A stretch of 64,000 bases of DNA. It comes from Thiothrix eikelboomii (GTDB lineage: Bacteria > Pseudomonadota > Gammaproteobacteria > Thiotrichales > Thiotrichaceae). The notes under the pieces were generated by a model. That model saw only the letters and a list, made by a program, of their open reading frames with translations, had not been told where the DNA came from and did not search any database. Location of the stretch: positions 214,740 to 278,739 of the forward strand of contig NZ_FUYB01000004.1 in NCBI RefSeq assembly GCF_900167255.1, in the 5' to 3' direction. Shown piece by piece: positions 1 to 8,613 of this stretch. The first letter of the stretch is position 1. Each line of letters begins with the position of its first letter. The translations under genes and the position numbers were made by a program.

Positions 1-568
1 TTACTTAGTCGATGTCGCACTCACTAATGGCGAAAATGAAGTGATGCTATTTACTTCAGCCGGTAAAGCCATCCGTTTCCATGAAAGCGATGTCCGGGCG
101 ATGGGACGGGGGGCAGCGGGCGTGCGTGGTATTCGTTTAGACGAGAATCAGCAGGTCAATGCGCTTTTAATTTTGGGTGAAGGTGAAATTCTGACCGCGA
201 CTGAAAATGGCTATGGTAAACGCACTCGTGTGGATGAGTTCTTAGCCCAAGGGCGGGGCGGTATGGGCGTGATCGCTATCCAAACTTCTGAGCGCAATGG
301 GCAAGCGATTGGTGCGGTTCAAGTTACTGAAACGAATCAAATTATGTTGATTACCAATGGGGGTACTTTAGTCCGTACACCGGTGGCTCAGGTTTCGGTC
401 GTGGGGCGTAATACCCAAGGTGTGACCTTGATTCGTCTGAATGAAGGGGAGAAATTGGTACAAATTGCCCCTATTTTGAGCACTGGCGATGAAGAAGTGG
501 AGCTAGACGAAGCTGAAGCTGGCATTGCTGAGGACACCAGCAATACCAACGACATCAGCAGCGAATAA
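1..568 (+). CDS. gyrA: DNA gyrase subunit A, C-terminal part (5' end outside the window)
   Basis: The frame is open from base 2 at the window edge, so only about the last 188 residues are present. They are the end of the C-terminal DNA-wrapping beta-pinwheel of GyrA, with blade motifs such as GRGAAGVRGIRL, ILTATENGYGKRT and VGRNTQGVTLIRL. These follow the E. coli GyrA C-terminus closely, and the tail is acidic as in GyrA. Gyrase A forms the A2B2 topoisomerase that introduces negative supercoils. The ATG at 41 is internal and not a start. The gene ends just before a strong hairpin. Confidence 0.96.
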   Translation, partial: YLVDVALTNGENEVMLFTSAGKAIRFHESDVRAMGRGAAGVRGIRLDENQQVNALLILGEGEILTATENGYGKRTRVDEFLAQGRGGMGVIAIQTSERNGQAIGAVQVTETNQIMLITNGGTLVRTPVAQVSVVGRNTQGVTLIRLNEGEKLVQIAPILSTGDEEVELDEAEAGIAEDTSNTNDISSE

Positions 569-581
569 GCTAACTCACCCA

Positions 582-609
582 CTAGACGTCTGCTGAGCCA
601 GACGTCTAG
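582..609. terminator. Bidirectional hairpin between gyrA and nudL
   Basis: A perfect 11-bp inverted repeat (CTAGACGTCTG and its complement) encloses a 6-base loop and lies between the convergent ends of gyrA and nudL. Additional complementary bases (taactc/gagtta) flank it. Neither side has a long T-tract, so it may work as a weak intrinsic or shared terminator. Confidence 0.6.
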
Positions 610-614
610 CCGAG

Positions 615-1268
615 TTAGGCGGCTCTGGCCATCGGTGGCTCTAGTTCCTTAAAATCCACGCCAAGTCGATACAAAAGATTTAACGTCATGCGTGCAGTCG
701 CCCCCCAGAGTAACTCTCCATCGTATTCCTTAAAATAAACGACAGGTACTTTCGTACCATTCAATTCACGTAAACGTAACTCGTGATTACGGGGTTCAGC
801 CAACCAAGTTAAGGGTATGGTAAAAGCACGATCCACTTCGCTAGGCTGTAATTGTAAAGAATAAGGCCAAGGTACTTGCCCCACAATCGGTGTAATTTTG
901 AAGTGACTGATGCTGTGATGAGGGGGCAAATGCCCTAAAATAGCCACATCTTGTGGATCAATACCGATTTCTTCATGGGCTTCCCGCAAAGCAGTGCGAT
1001 ATAAATCGACATCTTGTGGATCTCGCTTACCACCTGCAAATGCCACCTGACCACTGTGTCGATCACGTTCTGAACAGGCACGGCGAATATAAAGTAAATG
1101 CCATTCATCCCGTAGACGCACAAAGGGGACGAGTACGGCTGCATCACGGAACTGATCGCCGATTAAATCACTGGGTACATCAAAACTACGCTGAGCGTTA
1201 AACGGAGAGTTAACGGGTTGTAAGCGTTTACTAATATCTTGTGCGGTTAATTTATCCAAAGCATGCAT
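615..1268 (-). CDS. nudL: NUDIX hydrolase, CoA pyrophosphatase family (NudL/YeaB-like)
   Basis: 217 residues. The NUDIX core GGKRDPQDVDLYRTALREAH is followed by EEIGI. It is preceded by a GQVAFAGG motif, the signature that separates the CoA pyrophosphatase (NudL/PCD1) subfamily from other NUDIX enzymes. The family hydrolyses CoA or acyl-CoA to phosphopantetheine and 3',5'-ADP. The start ATG has an AGGA six bases upstream. It stands alone, convergent with gyrA. The subfamily call rests on the motif order; actual substrate is inferred. Confidence 0.85.
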   Translation of the reverse strand: MHALDKLTAQDISKRLQPVNSPFNAQRSFDVPSDLIGDQFRDAAVLVPFVRLRDEWHLLYIRRACSERDRHSGQVAFAGGKRDPQDVDLYRTALREAHEEIGIDPQDVAILGHLPPHHSISHFKITPIVGQVPWPYSLQLQPSEVDRAFTIPLTWLAEPRNHELRLRELNGTKVPVVYFKEYDGELLWGATARMTLNLLYRLGVDFKELEPPMARAA

Positions 1269-1461
1269 GCTAAATCCTAGTGTTTTTTAAGCAAGTTCTA
1301 ATTGTTCTCAAACTGGGTGACTTGAAAGTGTAGGTGCTGCTAGAAAGATTCCAAGCCGCTGATGCTACTGTTACACTGCCTACGCTTTTTTTATGACCTA
1401 TTTTATAGATACCCACCCGATGGGTGCTACTTCCTATTGTAATCTGTTAAGGATCGACTTG

Positions 1462-1773
1462 ATGAGCCAAATCGAAAATGTTCGTCTTCAAACCACTGGC
1501 AATGTGTATTTTGATGGTAAATGTGTCAGCTTTACCTTTTTCACGGCCGACGGTAGCCGCAAGAGTATCGGTGTTATTCTGCCAGCTGAGCTTACTTTTG
1601 GTACCGCTGCACCCGAAATAATGGAGATCCAGCAAGGGCATTGTCGTGTCCGTTTAGCGGGTACTGAAGTATGGCAAGACTATCGCGGCGGACAATCGTT
1701 TTCGGTCGGTGCTAATACTTCATTTGATATTGAGGTGTTAGAACCCACCCATTACCTCTGCCACTACGGCTAG
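1462..1773 (+). CDS. ppnP: Pyrimidine/purine nucleoside phosphorylase (YaiE/PpnP, DUF1255 cupin)
   Basis: 103 residues from the ATG at 1462, which has AAGGA eight bases upstream. A longer frame opens at 1393, but its first 23 residues are not family-like. The small cupin contains YFDGKCVSFTF, a ...IGVILPAELTFGTAAPE block and a C-terminal EPTHYLCHYG, matching E. coli YaiE (EPTSYLCRYL). The family carries out phosphorolysis of diverse nucleosides for salvage. Single-gene unit; convergent with the downstream thioredoxin-like gene. Confidence 0.88.
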   Translation: MSQIENVRLQTTGNVYFDGKCVSFTFFTADGSRKSIGVILPAELTFGTAAPEIMEIQQGHCRVRLAGTEVWQDYRGGQSFSVGANTSFDIEVLEPTHYLCHYG

Positions 1774-1784
1774 TTTTAATAGTT

Positions 1785-1822
1785 TTGCATCCTTTCATGT
1801 AAGTTTTTTGTAAAGGATGCAA
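1785..1822. terminator. Bidirectional terminator hairpin
   Basis: A perfect 11-bp stem (TTGCATCCTTT and its complement) with a 16-base T-rich loop is followed on the plus strand by ttatttt. It sits between the convergent ppnP and TlpA-like genes and abuts the latter's stop codon. Confidence 0.7.
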
Positions 1823-3091
1823 TTATTTTGCCATGATCCCTAAATTCTGCTCGATAAATTTTATTAGCTGGGGTTCATCCCATTCTAAACCACCAAAATA
1901 TTGATAGCGTAATCGCCCTTGACGATCAAGCAGATAGGTACTCGGAAAGGCTTGCAGTTGCCAAGGCTCGATTAAGCTGCTGGTAGTATCCACAAGTACG
2001 GGATAGTCTGCAGGCACATGTTCTAAGAAAGTTTTAATTTCTTTTAGTTCCTCACCGACATCAACACTGAGGACGACAAATTCATCTTTTGAAAATTGGC
2101 TCTGCAAATTGTTCAGTGAGGGAATCTCTTTGATGCAAGGGGGACACCAAGTCGCCCAGAAATTTAAGAGCACCACTTTGCCACGGTAGTCTTTTAAATC
2201 TTGTATTTTTCCTGCTAAGTCAGGCAAACGCAACTCGGGCGCTAAGGATTGAGTCGGATGTGCTTGTAGAGGGGATTCATTTCCGTTAGTTATTTGTGGC
2301 TGTGGCTTAAGCGAAGGTTTAGCCAAAGTAGCCACCGCTTGCGCTAATTGGGCTGGAAAGACACTAAGCTGGAGCAGCTCTTCTTCTGAATGGGCTTGAC
2401 CTTGCAAAAAGCCTTCAGTGGTATCATTCAGCAGTTCCGAATAAACCGTATTACCACCTTGTTCTAAAGCAGTGACTAAAGCTTCCATCCCTTTTAATTT
2501 AGATTTTTCAGTCGTTTGAAAGACATAGATCGGCAGTTTGAATGGATAGGTTGCCTCAATTCGTTTGGTCGATTTAGGCTTAGACGGATTCAGTTGCAGA
2601 TGGGGATAGGCCAGTACTAAGCCGGTGAGCTGTCCGGTGAGTGCTGGGGCGTGACCGTGAGTTTCTTGCCAGGTATTCAGTCCTTCGAGGGTCGCTTTGG
2701 CACTGTCGCCAATACTAAAAATAAACAATGGATGCTTAGCTTGACTCGGTAACGAGGCTTGGATCAATTCGGCCAATGCAGTTGGACTTAAGCGCTGCGG
2801 AGTTTGGTGAGTGGCGGGTTTTTTAGGTATCGCTTCTAGGGAGGTTAGCCATATTTCTAAATCATAGGCGGCTAATTGTTTAGCTAAATTAAAGTCGGCG
2901 GCTTGGGTTGCTGGAGTGGAAAACCACAAAATACGTTGTGAGGCTTGACCAAAACGGTGAATCGAGGTTTCCAGTTGACCTGATAAAGGTACAGTGACCG
3001 TTTCGTCAGGTTCTTCAGCAGACAGGCAAGGATTCATCAAGCTGCTTATCACGAGTACAGCCAGCGCTAACCAATACTTTGTTCGGATCAT
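1823..3091 (-). CDS. Exported two-domain protein with C-terminal TlpA/ResA-type thioredoxin domain
   Basis: 422 residues with an N-terminal signal peptide (hydrophobic to about residue 24, LSA cleavage-like site). The C-terminal ~135 residues are a TlpA-like thioredoxin domain: GKVVLLNFWATWCPPC with the redox pair C316/C319, then the cis-Pro region FPSTYLLD. This suggests a periplasmic thiol-disulfide reductase, for example in cytochrome c maturation or protein repair. Residues about 30-250 resemble a degraded alpha/beta-hydrolase-like fold with no obvious GxSxG nucleophile; I do not recognise it. Partner unknown. The upstream DUF4124 gene lies 101 bp away on the same strand. Confidence 0.75.
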   Translation of the reverse strand: MIRTKYWLALAVLVISSLMNPCLSAEEPDETVTVPLSGQLETSIHRFGQASQRILWFSTPATQAADFNLAKQLAAYDLEIWLTSLEAIPKKPATHQTPQRLSPTALAELIQASLPSQAKHPLFIFSIGDSAKATLEGLNTWQETHGHAPALTGQLTGLVLAYPHLQLNPSKPKSTKRIEATYPFKLPIYVFQTTEKSKLKGMEALVTALEQGGNTVYSELLNDTTEGFLQGQAHSEEELLQLSVFPAQLAQAVATLAKPSLKPQPQITNGNESPLQAHPTQSLAPELRLPDLAGKIQDLKDYRGKVVLLNFWATWCPPCIKEIPSLNNLQSQFSKDEFVVLSVDVGEELKEIKTFLEHVPADYPVLVDTTSSLIEPWQLQAFPSTYLLDRQGRLRYQYFGGLEWDEPQLIKFIEQNLGIMAK

Positions 3092-3163
3092 TTGAAATTC
3101 TATGCAGTTAATTAAGCCCTGTAGGCAGCCTACTCTAGGCTACCTAGCAAGATTGTACATTAT

Positions 3164-3180
3164 CCCTGACGAAGACAGGG
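3164..3180 (-). terminator. Short hairpin after the DUF4124 gene
   Basis: CCCTG-7-CAGGG lies just downstream of the DUF4124 stop on the minus strand. The stem is only five base pairs and has no T-tract, so termination is doubtful. Confidence 0.35.
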
Positions 3181-3192
3181 CATAATTAACCC

Positions 3193-3690
3193 TTATTGAG
3201 CTTTATTCACTTTATCGGGGAGTACTTGCGGATTGCAGAGGTCTTTAAGGCTTTTTTCCATTTCAGCAATTTTATCCGCCCGTTCTTTTGCCGTGAGAAT
3301 TTTTTCTGCATTATCGGTGGAGCGCCAGCGAATCACGGGATTAGCCAAGAGCTGTTTTAAAGACGCTTTTTGCTGCTCACAAAACTGGCGATGTTTATCT
3401 TCATTCTTGCTGCCTTCATCTTTAGCCTGATCCAATTCCTTTTTATCGGGGTCTTGATCGTCTTCAGCCTTGCCACTGGTATTGGTTTTTTCGGCGTGTT
3501 TGGCTTTTCCACTGGATAAGCCAATATCTTGTGCAATCTCCTTCGCTTTGGATAAATCAGGGGGTGGGGTTTGAGTGTAATGCACTGCCCCCGAGGCATC
3601 TGTCCACTTGTAAATTTCGGCCTCTACGCCAGTTATCATGCAAGATAAAAGAGCGGATAGTGCACAGAGTTGGATGACTGTTTTTTTCAT
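3193..3690 (-). CDS. DUF4124 domain-containing secreted protein
   Basis: 165 residues with a cleavable signal peptide (MKKTVIQLCALSALLSCMIT...). Directly after it comes the DUF4124 signature EIYKWTDASGAVHYTQTPPP (about residues 25-44), a small periplasmic domain of unknown function common in Gammaproteobacteria. The remainder is highly charged, rich in Lys/Asp/Glu and probably helical, with FCEQQKASLKQLL near residue 105. No enzymatic motif is visible. The start ATG at 3690 begins a typical Lys-Lys signal peptide. Confidence 0.8.
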   Translation of the reverse strand: MKKTVIQLCALSALLSCMITGVEAEIYKWTDASGAVHYTQTPPPDLSKAKEIAQDIGLSSGKAKHAEKTNTSGKAEDDQDPDKKELDQAKDEGSKNEDKHRQFCEQQKASLKQLLANPVIRWRSTDNAEKILTAKERADKIAEMEKSLKDLCNPQVLPDKVNKAQ

Positions 3691-3914
3691 AATAGAGCGG
3701 CCTCTGCGTAATTGTTTTTAGTGATTGCTGGGTTTTTATGCGGTTTTTATTTTAAATTTATTGAATTTTAAATTCATAAAACTATTGTATGAGCTAATTA
3801 TCACATGAAATCAACTCAAACAGATAGGCTGATCGTCGGATTTATATAGAGTGGTTTTAGTTAGGCAAGAAGGCGGTTTGGCAAAGTCTTAGGGTAGGGT
3901 ACTTAGGATTGCGT

Positions 3915-3945
3915 TACTCGGTGGCGAAATCTGCTCCACCGAGTA
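3915..3945 (-). terminator. Hairpin downstream of the thiolase gene
   Basis: A perfect 10-bp inverted repeat (TACTCGGTGG and its complement) with an 11-base loop begins 14 bases after the thiolase stop. There is no T-tract, so it is a terminator or 3' end-stabilising hairpin. Confidence 0.55.
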
Positions 3946-3959
3946 CACTTAAGCAAGTC

Positions 3960-5141
3960 TTACATGCGCTCAAAGACAGCAGCAATACCTTGACCGCCAC
4001 CAATACACATAGTGACTAAGGCATATTTGCCATTAATGCGTTGTAATTCATACAGTGCTTTGGTGGCAATGAAAGCCCCTGAGCAACCGATAGGATGACC
4101 TAAAGCAATAGCCCCACCGTTTGGATTGGTTTTGTTCATGTCTAAGCCTAGACCGCGTGAGACTGCAATAGCTTGAGCTGCGAAAGCCTCATTAGATTCA
4201 ATCACATCCATTTGATCTAAAGACAAGCCCGCTTTTTTCAGCGCTTGCTTAGAGGCAGGGATCGGACCTTCACCCATAACATCGTTCGGGACACCCGCGA
4301 CGGCATAAGAGACTAAGCGTGCGATGGGTTTTTGGCCTGCATTCGCCGCCACATCCGCTGCCGCTAAGACAAAGAAAGCAGCGCCATCATTAATACCAGA
4401 GGCATTACCAGCAGTTACTGTGCCGTCTTTCTTAAAGGCTGGGCGCATTTTCGCCAAAGTTTCAACGGTTGTATCGGCTTTAACATGCTCATCAGTGTCA
4501 AAAATTACTTCACCTTTACGAGTTTTCAGCGTAATTGGCAGAATTTGTGATTTAAAACGACCTTCTTTAATCGCATTGGCGGCACGGCGTTGTGATTCAG
4601 CGGCTAAGGCATCTTGCTCTTCACGAGTAATACCCCATTTGGCGGCTAAATTCTCAGCAGTGATACCCATATGGCCGACACCAAAAGGGTCAGTCAAGGT
4701 GGCAACCATCATGTCGACCATTTGTGTATCGCCCATGCGTGCACCATTACGCATCGCCGTTGAGAGATAGCCAGCGCGTGACATAACCTCAACGCCACCA
4801 CCAATCCCATAGTCATAGTCACCGAGCATAATGCCTTGTGCAGTCGTGACAATCGCTTGTAAGCCAGAGCTACATAGACGGTTCACTGCCATTGCAACAG
4901 ATTCCATTGATAAACCTGCTTGAATGGATGCAACCCGTGCCACATAAGGGAAACGAGATTCAGTAGGGATGGTATTACCTACTGTTACATAATTGATTTG
5001 TGCAGGATCAACACTAGAACGTTGGACTGCTTCTTTCATGACTTGACCCGCTAATTCAGCAGGTTCTATGCTGCTTAAACTTCCGCCGAAAGCACCAATA
5101 GCAGAACGTACCGCACTTAATACAACAACATCACGACTCAT
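3960..5141 (-). CDS. Thiolase, acetyl-CoA acetyltransferase / beta-ketothiolase type
   Basis: 393 residues from the ATG at 5141, which has AGGAG seven to eight bases upstream; the open frame runs further upstream, but without family sequence. All thiolase catalytic positions are present: acyl-accepting C90 (NRLCSSGLQAI), H349 (ALGHPIGCSGA) and the base C379 (CIGGGQGIA). Biosynthetic thiolases condense two acetyl-CoA to acetoacetyl-CoA, the first step of polyhydroxybutyrate synthesis. BktB/PhaA-like specificity is plausible, but no phaB or phaC is nearby, so I give no symbol. Confidence 0.9.
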   Translation of the reverse strand: MSRDVVVLSAVRSAIGAFGGSLSSIEPAELAGQVMKEAVQRSSVDPAQINYVTVGNTIPTESRFPYVARVASIQAGLSMESVAMAVNRLCSSGLQAIVTTAQGIMLGDYDYGIGGGVEVMSRAGYLSTAMRNGARMGDTQMVDMMVATLTDPFGVGHMGITAENLAAKWGITREEQDALAAESQRRAANAIKEGRFKSQILPITLKTRKGEVIFDTDEHVKADTTVETLAKMRPAFKKDGTVTAGNASGINDGAAFFVLAAADVAANAGQKPIARLVSYAVAGVPNDVMGEGPIPASKQALKKAGLSLDQMDVIESNEAFAAQAIAVSRGLGLDMNKTNPNGGAIALGHPIGCSGAFIATKALYELQRINGKYALVTMCIGGGQGIAAVFERM

Positions 5142-5262
5142 TACACTTCTCCTTGCATGGGTTATTCTGGACCCTTCCTCAACGCTTGCACAGCATAGCC
5201 GAAAAACTTGCGCATTGCAGCAACTAAGCATAGCGCCTCACCATTATCTATCGGCCTTGCGG

Positions 5263-6186
5263 TTAGCTTAAAGCCGTATAATTGGAGCGTACAAAGCGCG
5301 GTGCTTCTGCCATCACAAACGACTTAAATTCGCGGGCAATCGGTGATAAGCGTTTACCTTTACGCATCACTACATACCAATGCCGCCGAATCGGGAAGTT
5401 TTCTACCTCCAAAATCACCAAGCAGCCACTGTCTAATTCAGGCTGAATGGTATGCATGGAAACTACTCCTAAGCCTAATCCTGCCCCGACTGCATGTTTG
5501 ATGGTTTCATTGCTGCGCATTTCGAGGGTATTTTTGTAGCTCGCCTGGTATTTATGTAAATGGCGTTCAATCGTACTGCGCGTCCCTGAACCTTTTTCGC
5601 GTACAATAAAACGCTCAGCCACTATCTCGCTTAAGCACAAGGCTCGCTTGAGTGAAGCCAGTGGATGCGTTGCAGCTGCAATCACGACTAAAGGGTTTTC
5701 CATTAAACGCTCAGATTGTAAGCCGTGTCCTTTGGGAGGCTCACCCATAATGACCATATCCGGTTCATGGTTTTCTAATTGATTCAACAGCGTATTCCGA
5801 TTGCTCACATCCAAGGTAATATTAATATCTTCGTGTTGCCGTGAAAATTCGGCGAGTAGTTGGGTGACGAAGTAATTAGCCGTGGTGACAACCGAAATAA
5901 TTAAATGTCCCCCTTTCGTGCCTTTGAGTTCTTTCATGACCCCTAACATATCATTGTGGGCTTGTAGTACGCGGCTGGCATAGTTTTGCACCTCTTTCCC
6001 AATCGGGGTGAGACACATTTTTTTCCCTTGGCGCTCGAATAAAACCAAGCCACTTTCATCTTCTAATTGCTTGATTTGCATGGAAACAGCTGGCTGAGTC
6101 ATAAATAGCTTTTCCGCCGCACGGGTGTAGCTCTCGTATTGTGCTACTGCTTCAAAAATACGGATTTGGCTGAGTGAATAAGGCAC
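5263..6186 (-). CDS. cbbR: LysR-type regulator of the Calvin cycle genes, CbbR
   Basis: 307 residues beginning at a GTG (6186) with AAGGAAA about seven bases upstream. The N-terminal LysR winged HTH (residues about 5-65, e.g. AAEKLFMTQPAVSMQIKQLE) is followed by a LysR substrate-binding domain. Divergent transcription from cbbL across a 154-bp spacer is the classical cbbR position, and the opening MPYSLSQIRIFEAVAQYES matches CbbR proteins. It should bind the spacer and activate the cbb operon in response to metabolites of carbon fixation. Effector identity cannot be read from sequence. Confidence 0.9.
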   Translation of the reverse strand: MPYSLSQIRIFEAVAQYESYTRAAEKLFMTQPAVSMQIKQLEDESGLVLFERQGKKMCLTPIGKEVQNYASRVLQAHNDMLGVMKELKGTKGGHLIISVVTTANYFVTQLLAEFSRQHEDINITLDVSNRNTLLNQLENHEPDMVIMGEPPKGHGLQSERLMENPLVVIAAATHPLASLKRALCLSEIVAERFIVREKGSGTRSTIERHLHKYQASYKNTLEMRSNETIKHAVGAGLGLGVVSMHTIQPELDSGCLVILEVENFPIRRHWYVVMRKGKRLSPIAREFKSFVMAEAPRFVRSNYTALS

Positions 6187-6340
6187 AGGCTATTTCCTTT
6201 CAAAATATAAGTATTGCTTATGTTTGCATATTTCATTATTGAGTTTTAATTATAGCTTCTGTTTGCCATACTAGGCTATCAACACAGTTTGATAGTTGTT
6301 TAAGCAAATTTTTCATTAAGCTCGTTGGAGGCATTACTTC
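6187..6340 (+). promoter_or_regulatory. cbbR-cbbL divergent control region with candidate CbbR sites
   Basis: AT-rich spacer with two inverted repeats. ATAAG-5-CTTAT at 6207-6221 fits the LysR T-N11-A pattern and lies next to the cbbR start, as an autoregulatory recognition site would. CTATCAA-6-TTGATAG at 6276-6295 lies nearer cbbL. A TTGCCA at 6263-6268 could be a -35 element, but I see no well-spaced -10. The cbbL ribosome binding site is GGAGG at 6327-6331. Confidence 0.6.
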
Positions 6341-7762
6341 ATGGCCGTTAAAAACTACAGTGCAGGTGTTAAAGAATACCGCGAAACCTACTGGATGCCG
6401 GATTACACTCCGAAAGATACCGACATCCTCGCTTGCTTCAAGGTGACACCTCAGCCCGGTGTACCGCGTGAAGAAGTGGCTGCTGCAGTGGCTGCAGAGT
6501 CATCCACGGGTACTTGGACGACGGTCTGGACTGACCTACTCACCGACTTGGATTATTACAAAGGTCGTGCTTATGCGATCGAAGATGTACCGGGCGATGA
6601 CACCTGCTTCTACGCATTCGTGGCTTACCCGATTGACCTGTTTGAAGAAGGCTCAGTGGTCAATGTCATGACTTCTTTGGTTGGTAATGTCTTCGGTTTT
6701 AAAGCTTTACGTGCACTGCGCTTAGAAGACATCCGCTTCCCGATTGCTTATGTGATGACCTGTAATGGCCCGCCACAGGGTATTCAGGTGGAACGTGACA
6801 TCCTCAACAAATACGGTCGTCCGCTGTTGGGTTGTACTATTAAGCCGAAGCTGGGACTGTCTGCTAAGAACTACGGTCGGGCCTGCTACGAAGGTCTGCG
6901 CGGCGGTCTGGACTTCACTAAAGATGACGAAAACGTTAACTCACAGCCCTTCATGCGCTGGAGACATCGTTTCGACTTCGTCATGGAAGCGATCCACAAA
7001 GCCGAAGCCGAAACTGGCGAGCGTAAAGGTCACTACCTGAACGTAACTGCACCGACTGCTGACGAAATGATGCGCCGTGCAGAATATGCGAAAGAAATCG
7101 GTGCGCCGATCATTATGCACGACTACATCACTGGCGGTTGGGCGGCGAACACTCAATTGGCGCAATGGTGCCAAAACAACGGTATGTTGCTGCACATCCA
7201 CCGTGCCATGCACGCGGTACTCGATCGCAACCCGCACCACGGCATCCACTTCCGCGTTCTGACCAAGATTTTGCGGCTGTCTGGTGGCGACCATCTGCAC
7301 TCCGGTACAGTCGTGGGCAAGCTGGAAGGTGACCGTGAAGCCACCTTGGGCTGGATTGACATTATGCGTGATAAATACATCAAGGAAGACCGTTCACGTG
7401 GTATCTTCTTCGATCAAGACTGGGGTTCGATGCCGGGCGTATTGCCGGTCGCTTCCGGTGGTATCCACGTCTGGCACATGCCTGCACTGGTTAATATCTT
7501 TGGTGATGATTCCGTCCTGCAATTCGGTGGTGGCACTTTAGGTCATCCTTGGGGGAATGCAGCCGGTGCTGCGGCTAACCGTGTCGCGGTTGAGGCTTGT
7601 GTCGAAGCGCGTAATATGGGACGCGAAATCGAGAAAGAAGGTAAAGACATTCTGGTCAATGCCGCCAAGTCTAGCCCTGAACTGAAGATTGCTATGGAGA
7701 CTTGGAAAGAGATCAAATTCGAGTTTGACACTGTTGACAAGCTTGACGTTGCGCACAAGTAA
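6341..7762 (+). CDS. cbbL: RuBisCO form I large subunit
   Basis: 473 residues, full length. It catalyses carboxylation of ribulose-1,5-bisphosphate in the Calvin cycle as part of an L8S8 enzyme. Visible active-site elements are TIKPK (K168, K170) and [11 protein letters not shown] with the carbamylated lysine K194 and metal ligands D196/E197. HIHRAMHA, loop 6 ([11 protein letters not shown]) and [10 protein letters not shown] are also present. The sequence is of the proteobacterial form IA group. Neighbouring cbbQ and cbbO and the absence of carboxysome genes point to the cytosolic form IAq subtype. First gene of the operon behind the CbbR spacer. Confidence 0.98.
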   Translation: MAVKNYSAGVKEYRETYWMPDYTPKDTDILACFKVTPQPGVPREEVAAAVAAESSTGTWTTVWTDLLTDLDYYKGRAYAIEDVPGDDTCFYAFVAYPIDLFEEGSVVNVMTSLVGNVFGFKALRALRLEDIRFPIAYVMTCNGPPQGIQVERDILNKYGRPLLGCTIKPKLGLSAKNYGRACYEGLRGGLDFTKDDENVNSQPFMRWRHRFDFVMEAIHKAEAETGERKGHYLNVTAPTADEMMRRAEYAKEIGAPIIMHDYITGGWAANTQLAQWCQNNGMLLHIHRAMHAVLDRNPHHGIHFRVLTKILRLSGGDHLHSGTVVGKLEGDREATLGWIDIMRDKYIKEDRSRGIFFDQDWGSMPGVLPVASGGIHVWHMPALVNIFGDDSVLQFGGGTLGHPWGNAAGAAANRVAVEACVEARNMGREIEKEGKDILVNAAKSSPELKIAMETWKEIKFEFDTVDKLDVAHK

Positions 7763-7774
7763 TTGTTGTTTACT

Positions 7775-7826
7775 ACCCCCATCCCCAACCCTTCCCTCAC
7801 AAGGGGTGAAGGGAGCAAGGGAGGGA
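7775..7826 (+). repeat. G/C-rich intergenic palindromic repeat, copy 1
   Basis: The cbbL-cbbS spacer contains a stretch (ccccatccccaacccttccc followed by tcacaaggggtgaagggagcaa) that matches, in the opposite orientation, the right arm of the repeat at 9438-9540. It can fold on itself (cccttccct / aagggtgaaggg partial stems). It behaves as a dispersed extragenic repeat unit inside the cbb operon. Confidence 0.7.
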
Positions 7827-7855
7827 TCTAAAGCTGAATTTCAGGAGTACATCAC

Positions 7856-8212
7856 ATGAGTGATATGCAAGACTACCAATCAAGCTTGAGCGATGCAGGT
7901 AGCCGCAAGTTTGAAACTTTCTCTTATTTGCCCGCGATGACGGCTGAGCAGACCCGCCAACAAATTCAGTACATCGTGAATAAGGGTTGGAATCCGTCCA
8001 TCGAGCACACTGAGCCAGAAAATGCTTCCGGCAGCTATTGGTATATGTGGAAACTGCCGATGTTCGGCGAAACCAACGTTGATGCTATTTTGGCAGAACT
8101 CGAAAATTGCCATGCTGCCCACCCGAACAACCATGTTCGCTTGCTGGGCCTGGATAATTATGCACAATGTGCGGGTGCTTCGATGGTTATCTATCGCGGT
8201 AAGACGGTTTAA
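7856..8212 (+). CDS. cbbS: RuBisCO small subunit
   Basis: 118 residues; start ATG with CAGGAG about nine bases upstream. The family core [41 protein letters not shown] and the C-terminal [17 protein letters not shown] are present. An N-terminal extension with a [15 protein letters not shown] segment precedes the core; small subunits of non-carboxysomal form IA enzymes carry an N-terminal difference in this region, consistent with the IAq assignment from cbbQ/cbbO. It caps the L8 core. Cotranscribed with cbbL. Confidence 0.97.
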   Translation: MSDMQDYQSSLSDAGSRKFETFSYLPAMTAEQTRQQIQYIVNKGWNPSIEHTEPENASGSYWYMWKLPMFGETNVDAILAELENCHAAHPNNHVRLLGLDNYAQCAGASMVIYRGKTV

Positions 8213-8217
8213 CTATC

Positions 8218-8245
8218 GTAGGGGCGAAAAATTTTTCGCCCCTAC
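8218..8245. repeat. Perfect 28-base palindrome after cbbS
   Basis: Two 14-base arms (GTAGGGGCGAAAAA and its exact complement) meet without a spacer, five bases after the cbbS stop. This type of palindrome is a dispersed extragenic element in many bacteria. As RNA it forms a hairpin followed by actcccccac, not a T-tract. It could protect the cbbLS 3' end from exonucleases and so keep the structural genes more abundant than cbbQ/cbbO. Confidence 0.75.
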
Positions 8246-8269
8246 TCCCCCACAACAGGAGTTCAGTTT

Positions 8270-8584
8270 ATGTCCACAAAACCCGATCGCTACGTTGGTA
8301 TTGACCACGACATCAATGGTGGCATGACCACGATTGGCAAAATCATCCGCGATGCGTGGGTATTTGATCTGATCCCTGAAACAGAAACCTGTGCCAATTG
8401 GAACCTAGCCGGGATTGATGCTTTGCTACAAAAGGTCAATGCCGAGTGGGACAAATATGGTTGTTTGGTTAGCCGCCTGCCTCCTGAGTTGGCAGCACGC
8501 CATCAACAGATTCACGATGCCGCGATTGCCAAAGCACGCGCTGCAGGTTGGTCGGGCGAACACGAAACTGATGACGAAGATTAA
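8270..8584 (+). CDS. Uncharacterised 104-residue protein between cbbS and cbbQ
   Basis: 104 residues. The start ATG has CAGGAG nine bases upstream and the frame is followed 29 bases later by cbbQ, so it is a normal operon member. No domain recognised. Visible features are a [20 protein letters not shown] opening, two cysteines (CANWNL, YGCLVS), an [20 protein letters not shown] helix and an acidic EHETDDED tail. No signal peptide or membrane segment, so cytosolic. Its position suggests a RuBisCO assembly or activation accessory, which is inference only. Confidence 0.75.
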   Translation: MSTKPDRYVGIDHDINGGMTTIGKIIRDAWVFDLIPETETCANWNLAGIDALLQKVNAEWDKYGCLVSRLPPELAARHQQIHDAAIAKARAAGWSGEHETDDED

Positions 8585-8613
8585 AAGCTTCAGCGAATTT
8601 AAGAGGATTAGCC

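Noticed and set aside
3960..5231. Thiolase start at 5231
   Set aside because: The extra 30 residues are Cys-rich and unlike any thiolase; the ATG at 5141 has a good Shine-Dalgarno.
6459..7818. Many long frames on both strands inside cbbL
   Set aside because: They lie in other frames of a strongly conserved gene and show no family resemblance; they result from codon bias.
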